Shown here: positions 1 to 8,727 of the stretch, in pieces | Layout: each line of letters starts with the position of its first letter | Numbering within the stretch: position 1 is the first letter of the stretch | From: Ziziphus jujuba | Taxonomy: Eukaryota; Streptophyta; Magnoliopsida; Rosales; Rhamnaceae | Length of the DNA stretch: 64,000 nucleotides | Direction: 5' to 3' | NCBI RefSeq assembly: GCF_031755915.1 | Contig: NC_083384.1 | Span: forward strand, 3,091,001-3,155,000 | Notes under the pieces: generated by a model | The model's database searches: none | The model's input: the letters and a program-made list of their open reading frames with translations, nothing else | What the model was told of the DNA's origin: nothing | Position numbers and translations under genes: made by a program

Positions 1-471
1 GAGGAGTTCCATGGAAATACTAGAACTCGGCAAATGCAAGTTTTAAACCTAAGAAGAGAGTTTGAGACCTTGAAGATGAAGGAGAATGAACTTATCAAGG
101 ATTTCATGGAAAGGATGCTCAAAGTGGTAAATCAAATTCGGGTCCTTGGTGAGCAATTGACCGATTAAAGGGTAGTAGAGAAAGTATTGGTGAGCCTACC
201 CGAAAGGTTTGAAGCTAAGATTTCCTCCCTTGAAGAATCTAGAAATCTTAGTGAAATAACCTTGAGTGAGCTCATCAATGCTCTTCAAGCAACCGAACAA
301 AGGAGAGCCATTAGAAAGGAAGAGACCATAGAGAGTGCATTCTATGGTGGCCACGGCAACAAAAAGAAGAATAAAGGAAGGAAGAGCAACAACACCAACC
401 AAACCGGTTTTACAACCAACAACAACACAAACAACAACAAAAATGGATGGAATCAACAACAGCAACAATAA
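1..471 (+). pseudogene. copia gag (UBN2-type) remnant
   Basis: The frame is open from the window edge to a TAA at 166-168, then from 169 to a TAA at 469-471. The peptide contains the hallmarks of the UBN2 gag domain of plant copia elements: a charged helix ending FMERMLKVVNQIRVLGE, then VLVSLPERFEAKISSLEES and LSEITLSELINALQA. It ends in an Asn/Gln-rich linker typical of the region before the zinc knuckles. In an active element this is the nucleocapsid precursor that packages element RNA. Both stops are single-base changes in an otherwise readable frame. Confidence 0.9.
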
Positions 472-939
472 AGCCATCAAAACCGAGGAGGGCATCCACC
501 TTGCCCTCATTGCAAGAAGCTTGGACATCCACCATCCAAGTGTTTTTGGAGGCCGGATGCATCTTGTGAAAGATATGGAGGAAAAGGCCACATTGCCAAA
601 GTATGCAAGCAAAGGAGACAACAAGCCAATGTGGTTAATGAAGAAGCCGAGAACCTATTTGTGGCCACATGCCTTAAAGTCACAAGTAGTGGTCTCGGTT
701 GGCTTGTGGATAGTGGTTGCTCACACCACATGAGTTCCCAAAAGGATGGCTTTGTGGAGCTTGACCGAAACTACAAAATCAAAGTGAAGATTGGTGATGG
801 CCGGTTCATGAAAGTAGAAGGCAAAGGAGATGTGTGCTTGAACACCAAGGAAGGTACCAAAATTATAAAAGATGTGCTATATGTTCCTAGTTTATGTGAA
901 AACTTGCTTAGTGTAGCACAATTGGTAGAAAGAGGATGA
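472..939 (+). pseudogene. copia zinc knuckles and aspartic protease remnant
   Basis: Frame 1 continues after the stop at 469-471. A first knuckle CPHCKKLGHPPSKC has the spacing C-X2-C-X4-H-X4-C. A second, CERYGGKGHIAKVC, has Tyr in place of the second Cys. The protease follows with the active-site core WLVDSGCSHHM at about 700-732 and an LLSV motif near 907. The frame ends at a TGA (937-939), where the sequence jumps directly into the integrase core, so the GAG-pre-integrase region is missing. In an active element this protease would cut the gag-pol polyprotein inside the virus-like particle. Confidence 0.9.
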
Positions 940-1806
940 GTTTGTAAGTACTTCCTAACCTTCATTGATGACTACTCAAGGATGTGTTGGGTATATTTTC
1001 TAACAACCAAGTCACAAGTGCTTGAGAAGTTCATGGAATTCAAGAAGATGGTGGAAACCCAAAGCAATACAAAGATAAAGTGCTTGAGAACCGACAATGG
1101 TGGAGAATATACAAGCTTGGCTATGGAGGATTTTTGCAAAGAAAATGGAATGGTGCATCAATTCACAACACCATACACACCACAACAAAATGGTATTTGT
1201 GAGAGGAAAAATAGGACCTTGATGGAGATGGCAAGGTGCATGATACATGAGAAGAACATGCCAAAGAAGTTTTGGGCCGAAGCCATATACACGGCTAGCT
1301 ACATCCAAAACCGAGCATACACCAAAGCCAATGACTCCAAGACACCCTATGAGAAATGGTATGGAGAAAAACCATCTTTGGACAACATAAAAATCTTTGG
1401 AAGTGTTTGTTTTCTCCATGTTCATCCACACATGAGAGAGAAGCTTGACAAAAGGGCAAATGTGGGCATCTTGGTCGGCTTTAGTGAGGTTACCAAAGGT
1501 TTTAGGGTTTTCAACTTGGAAACCAAGAAACTTGTGGTAACAAGGGATGTGAGGATTGATGAAGATGCTGTTTGGGATTGGACAAAGGAGAAGCTTCTTG
1601 TCCATGAAGATAATGCTCGGTTGGATGATGGAGAAGAAGAAACCAATGACAATGACAATGAAGAAAATGAAGATGATGAGGATGATGCACTTGAGACCAT
1701 TGGAGCCGAATTGGAGATTGGAGATGGTGTTAGAGGAGAAAGGCCATTGCTTGAAATATATGAAAGGTGCAATGTTGCCTTGAGTGATCCTACCAATGCT
1801 CAATAA
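940..1806 (+). pseudogene. copia integrase remnant lacking its N-terminal part
   Basis: The reading starts abruptly with FLTFIDDYSRMCWVYFL, which lies inside the catalytic core. The second catalytic Asp is in RTDNGGEYTS and the Glu in QQNGICERKNRT. The HHCC zinc domain and the first catalytic Asp, which normally precede this point, are absent, so strand transfer is impossible. The C-terminal part contains the copia hallmark GILVGFSEVTKGFRVF and an acidic stretch rich in Asp, Glu and Asn around 1620-1700. A TAA at 1804-1806 closes the frame just before the reverse transcriptase. Confidence 0.92.
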
Positions 1807-1809
1807 GCT

Positions 1810-2880
1810 ATGCAAAAGAAAGAGTGGATGGAGGCCATGCAAACCGAAATGGATATGATAGAAAAGAATGAAACTTGGTCTTTGGTTTCTAAACCTAAAA
1901 ACAAGAAACCAATTGGTGTAAAGTGGATCTTTAGGACCAAGTTCAACCCGGATGGAACAATATGCAAGCACAAGGCAAGGCGTGTGGCAAAAGGCTATGC
2001 ACAACAAGCGGGTGTAGATTATGGAGAGACGTTTGCACCGGTTGCAAGAATGGAGACCATAAGGCTCATCCTATCCACCTCGGCCTCAATGTCATGGAAG
2101 GTGTACCACCTTGATGTAAAGTCGGCTTTCTTGAATGGTGTGCTTCAAGAGGAGGTTTATGTCAAGCAACCCGAGGGCTTCATTGTTCAAGGACATGAGG
2201 ACAAAGTCTACCATCTACACAAGGCACTTTACGGGTTAAAGCAAGCACCTAGGGCTTGGTATGGCAAGATTGATGGTTACTTGACCTAACAAGGCTTTAG
2301 GAGGAGTCCAAATGAGCCAGCACTATACATAAGGAATGAAGAAGGCATGATTGTTATCTCACTCTATGTGGATGATTTGTTGGTCATGGGTGAAAATGAA
2401 AAGAATGTGGAAGTTTTGAAAAATGAACTTGAAAAGGAGTTTGACATGTCAAGCCTTGGTGAAATGAATTACTTCCTTGGAGTGGAAGTGATGCAATGCT
2501 CTAGGGGTATTTTCATATCTCAAGAGAAATACATCAAAGATCTTTTGAAAAAGTTCAACCTTGATGAATGCATGCCAATGTCAACACCAATGAGCCAAGG
2601 AGACAAATACAAGAAGGAGGATGGCACACCAAAGGTAAACCCGACCCTATATAGAAGCATGATAGGAAGTTTGCTCTATGTATGTTCATCAAGACCGGAT
2701 ATTATGCATGCCACATGTGTTTTGTCTAGATATATGCAAGCACCATCCCAAAACCATTTTGTAGGTGCCAAAAGAATTCTTAGATACTTAAAAGGAACAC
2801 AAGACTTTGGAGTTTGGTATGATAGGCAAGATGTGATGAGATTAAGGGCCTACTCGGATAGTGATTGGGCTAGATGCTTG
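1810..2880 (+). pseudogene. copia reverse transcriptase remnant (RVT_2)
   Basis: Frame 1 encodes the copia reverse transcriptase: KWIFRTKFNPDG, FAPVARMETIRL, LDVKSAFLNG, LYGLKQAPRAWY, then the catalytic LYVDDLLVMG at about 2362-2391 with both aspartates kept. A single TAA at 2287-2289 splits the domain. Downstream lies the conserved stretch from FLGVEV to SRPDIMHA. Apart from the stop, the domain looks complete and is the best-preserved part of this element. The enzyme would copy element RNA into cDNA in the cytoplasmic particle. Confidence 0.95.
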
Positions 2881-3242
2881 GATGATATGAAGAGCACTTC
2901 GGGGTATCTTTTCTCACTTAGTAGTGGACCACTCTCATTGCTTGCTCTTCATGTGCAAATCAATGCATTTGGCTTAGGAAATTATTGGAGGACCTTGGTT
3001 ATCCTCAAGAGGGTTCAACCATCATCAAATGTGACAACACTTCAGCCATATCAATAGCCAAGAACCCCATTCAACATGGAAGGACAAAACACATACCGGT
3101 GAAGTATCACTCTTTGAGGGAGTTTGAAGAAAATGGAGAAGTAAGCTTGGAATATATCAAGACTGAAGATAACCTTGCAGATTTCTTCACCAAGCCACTT
3201 CCAAAAGCAAGATTTGAGACCTTGAGGAAGCTTCTAAATATT
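2881..3242 (+). pseudogene. copia RNase H remnant with internal deletion and frameshift
   Basis: Frame 1 reads into RNase H (YSDSDWARCLDDMKSTSGYLF) and loses homology near 2920. The sequence re-enters in frame 3 at about 2960 with ANQCIWLRKLLEDLGY, CDNTSAISIAKNP, HGRTKHIPVKYHSLRE and TEDNLADFFTKPLP, the usual copia C-terminus. About 20-30 residues between these points, normally carrying the STAEAEY catalytic motif, are missing. The domain cannot be active. Confidence 0.9.
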
Positions 3243-3257
3243 TTAAGCAAGAACACC

Positions 3258-3266
3258 AAGGAGGAG
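3258..3266 (+). other. Polypurine tract of the copia element
   Basis: The tract AAGGAGGAG immediately precedes the LTR start TGTTGAAATG. This is the expected position and composition of the plus-strand primer. The LTR start is confirmed by the two solo LTRs, whose complementary strands begin with the same TGTTGAAA. Confidence 0.75.
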
Positions 3267-4279
3267 TGTTGAAATGTGGTGATCTTGCCACAATGTGCAA
3301 GGTAGTTCGGTTACACTTGCACTCTTTGTTTTACAACATGAAAGACCAAACATTGTTTATGTTTATGCATTTTATTTTATCTTGTAATGTTCAAGAACAA
3401 TATCCTTTTTGTAATGCCCTAAGCTCATTATCTAGCTTAAGGCCTTTTTTGTCTAGTTGCTGGAATTGTATTTCCAGCAACATAAGTCCACTTCCTTGGA
3501 TTCCGTTTGAAGTAGGTTTGGTATTTGGACCTTAATTTTGGATATGATAAAATAGCTATGCAGAGGAAGCAGTATAAAAAATAATGGCCCAATTAGGAGC
3601 TGGGAAGGCTGAGTTAAGCCCAAAACAATCTGACCCTTGTGCAGTGTTGTTGCCCAGAAAACTGGGCAAAACTGCCTCGGGTTTGATTACTTTTGAATGG
3701 GTAAATGGACTTTGTTTTATCTTTTTTTTGGGTAGAACATAGTTTAATATTCAAAAAGGCGTCCCTCCAATTTTCAAGTCAAATGGAGCTGGTTTTCAAA
3801 TTCAAATGCCTTAGACAAGCTGAAGTGCCCATTAAAGAAGGTTTCTTGCATGCCCAGCACATTGATTAGAGTTAGTTGAGGTAGTTTGGCTTGGTTGGTT
3901 ACTTTTAATGCTTTTGTATTTACTGCTCAATATGGAAGCATACGTTATTGTCTTTTTGATGTATTTAAAAGTATGAAAATTGTAATGAAAAACGTTGAGA
4001 AAGAAAATATTCAAAAAACTGATTTGGAAAAACAACATTTTTGGCTCTCTCTCTCTCTCAACTACTACATTTTTGGTTTCTTCTTCTTCCCAAAGCTAAA
4101 AACCTTCCCAAGAACCCTAAACCTCCATTAAAACCAGAAACAAAACCTAAAAAAACCCAAAAAAAAAAAAACAAAATCAAGAACCAAGAACCAAGAACCA
4201 ACAACAATCATTCTTGACTAACACCTTGAATGATTGTGCTCTAGGGTACAACAACATAAACCTACACCAAATTCCATCA
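3267..4279 (+). repeat. 3' LTR of the copia element
   Basis: The LTR starts with TGTTGAAATGTGGTGATCTTG and ends near ACCAAATTCCATCA. Both ends resemble the two solo LTRs, which start TGTTGAAAATGTGGTAATC and end CCAAACTCCAACA. Length is about 1.0 kb, as in the relatives. Internal landmarks such as the GCTGGAATTG...CCAGCAACATA palindrome-like segment are shared. A C-rich then A-rich 3' part with simple repeats lies at 4045-4200. The exact last base is uncertain by a few nucleotides because the end has mutated and AT-rich target DNA follows. Confidence 0.85.
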
Positions 4280-4800
4280 TATATATCATATAATTCTTAT
4301 ATATATCATATAATGAAGTACCGCATGAATGGATATATAGGAATCAAAATCTATCGAGTCACTCATGTTACGATCTTCTACATCTTAGGTCTTCCCGTTC
4401 CTTCTTCTGGCTTATGTTCTTCATGTAGAATTTAGACCAAATGACTCTATGAAATTACGTTGATACTTCCACATATTACAGGTAATGTAGGAGAAATCTC
4501 TATTTTTCTCCTTGGGCTTAGCTTTCAACTCGCCTTTGACCATCAAATGAAATGCGAAGAACCCGTCCTCCTCTCTTTGAAACAAGGGGTGCTTTTGGTT
4601 CTGTCGGTGCTTGAAACAATTTTTTCTTCTCCATATTACTATATCTATAGAGTCAATAATTTTATATGAGGAACTCCTGAACTCAATCACTTGCTTCCAT
4701 TACTCTTCAGTTTTCTACTGAGGTCTATCCTGTAGAGGGACTCAAATTGTAAACCTAATTGGTTACTTCCAATAACATAAATCAATAGATCAAACCGCAC
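4280..4800 (-). pseudogene. rpl2: rpl2 group II intron, 5' part (NUPT)
   Basis: On the minus strand the intron starts at 4800 with GTGCG, the standard group II 5' splice motif, directly after rpl2 exon 1. It runs to the copia LTR end at 4279, so only about 520 bp of the intron remain. The matching part in block 3 is at 55018-55451 and 53835-54001. Block 1 lacks a short segment that block 3 has after position 4750. The site CCGTTCCTTCTTCTGG near 4395-4410 is uninterrupted here but carries a solo LTR in block 3. Confidence 0.85.
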
Positions 4801-5191
4801 TCAAAGGTAAGGTATTTCCTATTTTTATAGGAACTTCTGTACTAGAAACAATGGTATCTCCAATTATAGCCCCTCTGGGATGTAAAATATATCTTTTCTC
4901 ACCATCCCCATAGTGTATGAGACAAATGTATGCATTTCGATTAGGATCACATTTTAGAGTTACGATTCTACCATATATGCCTTTTTCATTTCGTCGAAAA
5001 TCGATTTTATGATATAGACACTTATGACCTCCCCCTCTATGCCTTGCGGTAATGATTCCTCTGGCATTACGACCTTTACCACAATGATGCTGCCCATAGA
5101 TCAAATTATTTCATGGATTGGATTTCACTTGATTGTCTACGACTCCTTTGCCTGTGCTTGGGATATAAGTATTGTATAAATGTATCGCCAT
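4801..5191 (-). pseudogene. rpl2: rpl2 exon 1 (plastid ribosomal protein uL2), nuclear copy
   Basis: Translation from the ATG at 5189-5191 gives MAIHLY, then VDNQVKSNP, a TGA at 5111-5113, then [18 protein letters not shown] and an almost complete exon through [18 protein letters not shown]. The TGA replaces an Arg codon (CGA in the block 3 copy), a single C-to-T change. The exon ends at the group II splice motif. In plastids this protein belongs to the large ribosomal subunit near the peptidyl transferase centre. Exon 2 is not present in this block, and the start and premature stop mark it as non-functional. Confidence 0.93.
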
Positions 5192-5209
5192 GCTATTAAG
5201 TATTTTGAT

Positions 5210-5491
5210 TTAAGTTCTTTTCTTTCTAACAGGTGGAATAGAATAACTCGGTTGAAGCGTAATGGTCATATGTCTGTAATGCATTGTATGTCCCATAATA
5301 GGTCCCATTCTTCTACCCTTTTCTAGGAGTCGATGACTATTCATAGCTATTACCTTGACACCAAAGAAGAGTTCAACCCAATGCTTTATTTCTGTCCTAG
5401 TTGATCCTGATTCGACATTAGAAGTATATTGATTTTTCAAAAATAACCGAATACTTTTGTCTGTAAATATAGCATATTTGATTCCATCCAT
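5210..5491 (-). pseudogene. rpl23: rpl23 (plastid ribosomal protein uL23), nuclear copy with an open 93-codon frame
   Basis: The minus-strand frame runs from ATG at 5491 ([20 protein letters not shown]) to a TAA at 5210-5212, 93 codons, the usual plastid length. It contains the family features [21 protein letters not shown], the central conserved part, and the C-terminal IPPVRKKRT. It sits 18 bp upstream of rpl2 in the normal plastid order. No stop or frameshift is present although both neighbours are damaged. There is no sign of a transit peptide or nuclear promoter, so I read it as a chance survivor rather than a working gene. Confidence 0.92.
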
Positions 5492-5661
5492 AAATCTATT
5501 TTCTTCCCTATGAGTTATAGTCTCAATAAGAATGCTAGTTCTTACTGTTCATATGTTATGATATGAATATACCATACCAATTCGTTATGTATGGATGATG
5601 AGATTCCATTGATACAGAGCCAATTCCAATAGACTTATTCTATTGAAGGGTCCCATTGGTA

Positions 5662-5735
5662 TGCATCCAGTAGGAACTGAACCTACGAATTCACCAATTA
5701 TGAGTTGGTCACTTTAACCATTCAGCCATGGATGC
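5662..5735 (-). tRNA. trnI-CAU: trnI-CAU (plastid origin), nuclear copy
   Basis: The minus strand reads GCATCCATGGCTGAATGG at its 5' end and ends GGTTCAGTTCCTACTGGATGCA, which forms a 7-bp acceptor stem. The anticodon CAU is at 5700-5702 (ATG on the plus strand), flanked by CT and AA in the loop. In plastids this tRNA becomes an AUA-reading isoleucine tRNA after lysidine modification of the anticodon. Changes in the D-arm region (AAGTGACC) against the block 3 copy (AAGCGCCC) weaken pairing next to the anticodon stem, suggesting decay. Confidence 0.9.
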
Positions 5736-5823
5736 TTAGCGAGGATCCTCGTACATAGTAAATAACCAAATTCCAATTCAAATTAAATCTTTAGGATAAA
5801 TCAATGCAATTTAGGAGGACACA

Positions 5824-7041
5824 CTGAAAGGAAATCAATTCAAATCCTGGATTTTTGAATTAAGAGAGATATCGAGAGAGATCAAAACTTCTCACTATTT
5901 CTTAGATTCATGGACCCAATTCAATTTAGTGGGATCTTTCATTCACATTTTTTTTTTCCATCAAGAACATTTTATAAAACTCTTGGACTCCCAAATTTGG
6001 AGTATCCTACTTTCAAGCAATCAATATTTCACGATCAAGGGTGTAGTACTATTTGTAGTAGTGGTCCTTATATAGTGTATTAACAATCGAAAGATGGTCG
6101 AAAGAAAAAAATCTCTATTTGATAGGGCTTCTTCCTATACCTATGAATTTCATTGGATCCAGAAATGATACATTGGAAGACTCTTTTAGGTCTTCCAACA
6201 TCAATAGGTTGATTTTTTCGCTCCTGTATCTTCCAAAAGGAAAAAAGATCTCTGAGAGCTATTTCCTAGATCCGAAAGAGAGTACTTGGGTTCTCTCAAT
6301 AACTAAAAAGTGTATCATGCCTGAATCTAGTTGTGGTTCGCGATGATGGAGGAACTGGATCAGAAAAAATAGGGATTCTAGTTGTAAGATTTCTAATCAA
6401 ACCGTCACTGGAATTGAGATCTCACTAAAAGAGAAAGATATCAAATATCTAGAGTTTCTTTTTGTATATTCTATGGATGTTCTGATCCACAAGGGCAATG
6501 ATTGGGAATTGTTTCATTGTCTTTCTCTGAGGAAGAGGTGAAACATAATCAACTTGAATTTGGGATAGCTATTCGAAATCTTACTGAAAGATTGGATTTG
6601 TTATCTCATGTTTGCTTTCGTGAAAAAATACCAATTAAAGCGGAGGGTTTCTTCAAACAACAAAGAGCTGGGTTAACTATTCTATCAAATGATATTGAGC
6701 ATGTTTCCCTTTCTCGAGAAACAAGTGGGCTATTTCTTTGTAAAATTGTGCTCAATTTCATATGTGGCAATTCCGCCAAGATCTCTTCTTTAGTTAAGGG
6801 AAGAACCCACAAGAATTGGATTTTTTGAGGAACATATTGAGAGAGAATTGGATTTGGTTAGACAAAGTGTGGTTGGTAAACAAGGATCAGTTTTTAGCAA
6901 GGTACGGAATGTATTGTCAAATATTCAATATGATTCCACAAGATCCAATTTTGTTCAAGTAACAGACTCTAGCCAATTGAAATGATCTTCTGATCGATCC
7001 AGAGATCATTTCGATTCCATTAATAACAAGGATTCAGAATA
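5824..7041 (+). pseudogene. ycf2: ycf2 5' fragment (plastid origin)
   Basis: The fragment begins at CTG (5824-5826) where the ycf2 ATG should be. It follows the Ycf2 N-terminal sequence with many breaks: [20 protein letters not shown] near 6120, the [10 protein letters not shown] region, [11 protein letters not shown], then the stretch around 6530-6800. Homology stops at about 7041, inside the region that reads FDSINN in block 3, and gypsy DNA follows. Ycf2 is a very large AAA-type ATPase linked to plastid protein import. Only about the first 400 codons are represented here and they are not translatable. Confidence 0.92.
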
Positions 7042-7307
7042 CCATGAATTTTAAAGATACTTATTTAAAGATGTCTTTATTGCATAGAACTTTATCTGCA
7101 TTGTTAAGAGCTTTACTTAGTGGTAATTTGAAAATTTGGGAAATATTGATTGCTAACTTTAAAAAGTGTAATTTTTACCATAATGAGCATGTATTTCTAG
7201 ATTTTGTTGTAATAGTGTTTGACCCTGGAGAATTGATTTGGTTGCACTTACGAAAGGAAAGGTTTCCTAAACAAAGAAAGTCAAAGCTCATGCCGTATTA
7301 TACCAAA
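7042..7307 (+). pseudogene. gypsy integrase C-terminal fragment
   Basis: The plus-strand peptide contains LHRTLSALLRALLSGNLKIWE and then [30 protein letters not shown]. The first part corresponds to the end of the integrase core and the second to the chromodomain-like tail region of plant Ty3/gypsy pol. The intervening part of the core is missing, as in elements 2 and 4, so this piece comes from the same deleted lineage. It ends at a short PBS-like TACCAAA next to a reversed LTR end. Confidence 0.8.
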
Positions 7308-7390
7308 TGATACGAACCTAGGACGACCTACTCCTAAACCCGTATTATATTAGCCCGGATCTCAATTAAGTTCAAGTTCTAATGGAATGG

Positions 7391-7956
7391 ACCTCATTCT
7401 TTGGTGCTTGGACAGATTCGGTTCTAGTCTCCTTCCTTGGCCAATTTGAGCTTTCTTCTTTGACTTTCAGCTTTGGCTTGCTCTCATAGATGGGATTGTT
7501 CCTCCAGCCACTTGAATTGAACCTTCCACTGTTGGAAACACCTCCAAACCATGATCTTACACCCCTCCTCTTGAATTGATGCTCTAATTTAATAGCCACA
7601 CGCAACATCTCCTCCAATTCCACATATTGTTGCAATTCTAGTTGATTGGCTATTTCACGATTCAAACCACCAAGAAACCTTGCCATGGTTGCTTCCCTAC
7701 CTTCATTCAAGTTCAATCTCATCATAAGCATCTCCATCTCTTTGTAATAGTCCTCTACGGATACATGTCCTTGAGATAAAGATTGTAGTCTTTAATGCAG
7801 CAACCTATGATAGTGTGATGGTACGAATCGCTTCCGCATGGCTCCTTTCATTTGTCGCCGTGTAGTAATCAAGTCATCACCAACTCTCCTTCGGGTGTTT
7901 TGCTCATTGGTCCACCATTGGAGTGCATAATGGCCAAACTCCATTGCTGCCAATTT
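7391..7956 (-). pseudogene. gypsy gag fragment
   Basis: The minus strand encodes [36 protein letters not shown] and EEMLRVAIKLEHQFKRR, the retrotransposon gag core of this family. Beyond 7740 it continues with less complete reading through the WWTNEQNT region to about 7956. It is closest by eye to the gag of element 4 (35450-36000). The piece is flanked by a reversed LTR end on the left and a plus-strand LTR on the right. Confidence 0.88.
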
Positions 7957-7979
7957 CACCATTGGAGTGCATAATGGCC

Positions 7980-8727
7980 GAATTTACTGTATTGCTTGCT
8001 GGCTTTACTGTATTAGCCTTTTCTTATTTTTCCAAGCATGGGCAACGTGTGGGCCTTCATATTCAGTTTATTTGGCATCCTAAAAAGCATCTAGAAGCTG
8101 ATTTGGAGCTCAATTTGGTCAAAGATTGGTCAAAGTCAACTTAGTCAAAAAGCTAGTATTATAGTTTCCTAATTTGTTTTTACTTTTTGTTTTAGGAAAC
8201 TACCATTACTTTTTGGCTTTTATTTATTTATTTTATGGAAAAATAACTTTAGGAAGGTTTTTATTTTATTCTTTCCATTGTAAATTAATTAATTCCTAAT
8301 TTAATATAAAGGAATTAATTAATCAAACTTAGATTAGGAAAGGAAGTATAGTTTCAGCCAACTAGGTTTCTTTATGTGTGGTGGCTGGTTTTCTTTATGT
8401 TCTAGGGTTTTATTTCGTGGATTTGTAGCCTATTTAAAGGCTTATTTTTCAATATGAATAAAACTTGGATTTGACTAAAAAAAATACTTGTGAGATTAAT
8501 TATCTCTTTGTTCTTTGAGAACACCTAAGGCACCATTAGAGAATTGGTTGTTTTAGCTTGATTTATCAATAGGTTTTCCATCCCCTATTGTGGCGTCTAC
8601 ATTATACCAAGGTTTCTAACTACAGGTTGGTTAGGGGTTGAGGTCCATTCCATTAGAACTTGAACTTAATTAAGATCCGGGCTAATATAATACGGGTTTA
8701 GGAGCAGGTCGTCCTAGGTTCGTATCA
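7980..8727 (+). repeat. Gypsy LTR, 5'-truncated
   Basis: Starting at AATTTACTGTATTGC, this matches the LTR of element 1 from about 16620 onward. It runs to the LTR end GGTCGTCCTAGGTTCGTATCA at 8727. The first 380 bp or so of the LTR are missing. Plastid ndhH follows immediately. Confidence 0.9.

Larger units (their letters stand above)
1..4279 (+). mobile_element. Ty1/copia LTR retrotransposon, 5'-truncated by the window edge
   Basis: Nearly all coding remnants read in frame 1 in the order gag, zinc knuckles, protease, integrase, reverse transcriptase, RNase H. This order (integrase before reverse transcriptase) defines the copia superfamily. A purine tract and a 3' LTR follow. The frame is closed by stops at 166-168, 469-471, 937-939, 1804-1806 and 2287-2289, so the copy is dead. 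The 5' LTR and primer-binding site lie outside the window. The 3' LTR ends against plastid rpl2 intron sequence, so the element probably inserted into NUPT block 1. Two solo LTRs of the same family occur at 9651-10711 and 54002-55017. Confidence 0.95.
4280..7041. other. NUPT block 1: plastid rpl2 intron to ycf2
   Basis: The block is collinear with the plastid inverted repeat: rpl2 intron and exon 1, rpl23 and trnI-CAU on the minus strand, then ycf2 on the plus strand. Its left end is created by the copia insertion in the rpl2 intron. Its right end lies inside ycf2 at about 7041, where gypsy-derived DNA begins. The same segment occurs again, in the same orientation, at about 53835-57720. Decay is by substitutions, small indels and C-to-T changes. 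rpl23 is the exception and remains open. Confidence 0.93.
7042..8727. mobile_element. Scrambled gypsy fragment between two NUPT blocks
   Basis: Four gypsy pieces in conflicting orientations are joined. An integrase C-terminal piece on plus (7042-7300) comes first. A primer-site remnant and LTR end on minus (7301-7390) follows. Then come a gag piece on minus (7391-7956) and a 5'-truncated LTR on plus (7980-8727). The left flank is ycf2 and the right flank is ndhH, which are not adjacent in a plastome. No target duplication is recognisable. The structure fits illegitimate recombination or aberrant reverse transcription rather than a normal insertion. Confidence 0.85.

Noticed and set aside
196..624. 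Minus-strand frame of 142 codons with hydrophobic runs
   Set aside because: It is complementary to the gag linker and zinc knuckle region. The Leu/Val-rich runs come from reading the Asn/Gln-rich codons backwards.
1012..2007. Long minus-strand open frame (331 codons) across the copia integrase and reverse transcriptase
   Set aside because: It is antisense to a clear integrase-reverse transcriptase reading and has no family resemblance; it is a shadow of the coding strand.
7042..8727. Complete gypsy insertion with target duplication
   Set aside because: Pieces are in conflicting orientations and the flanks come from different plastid loci, so no duplication can be defined.
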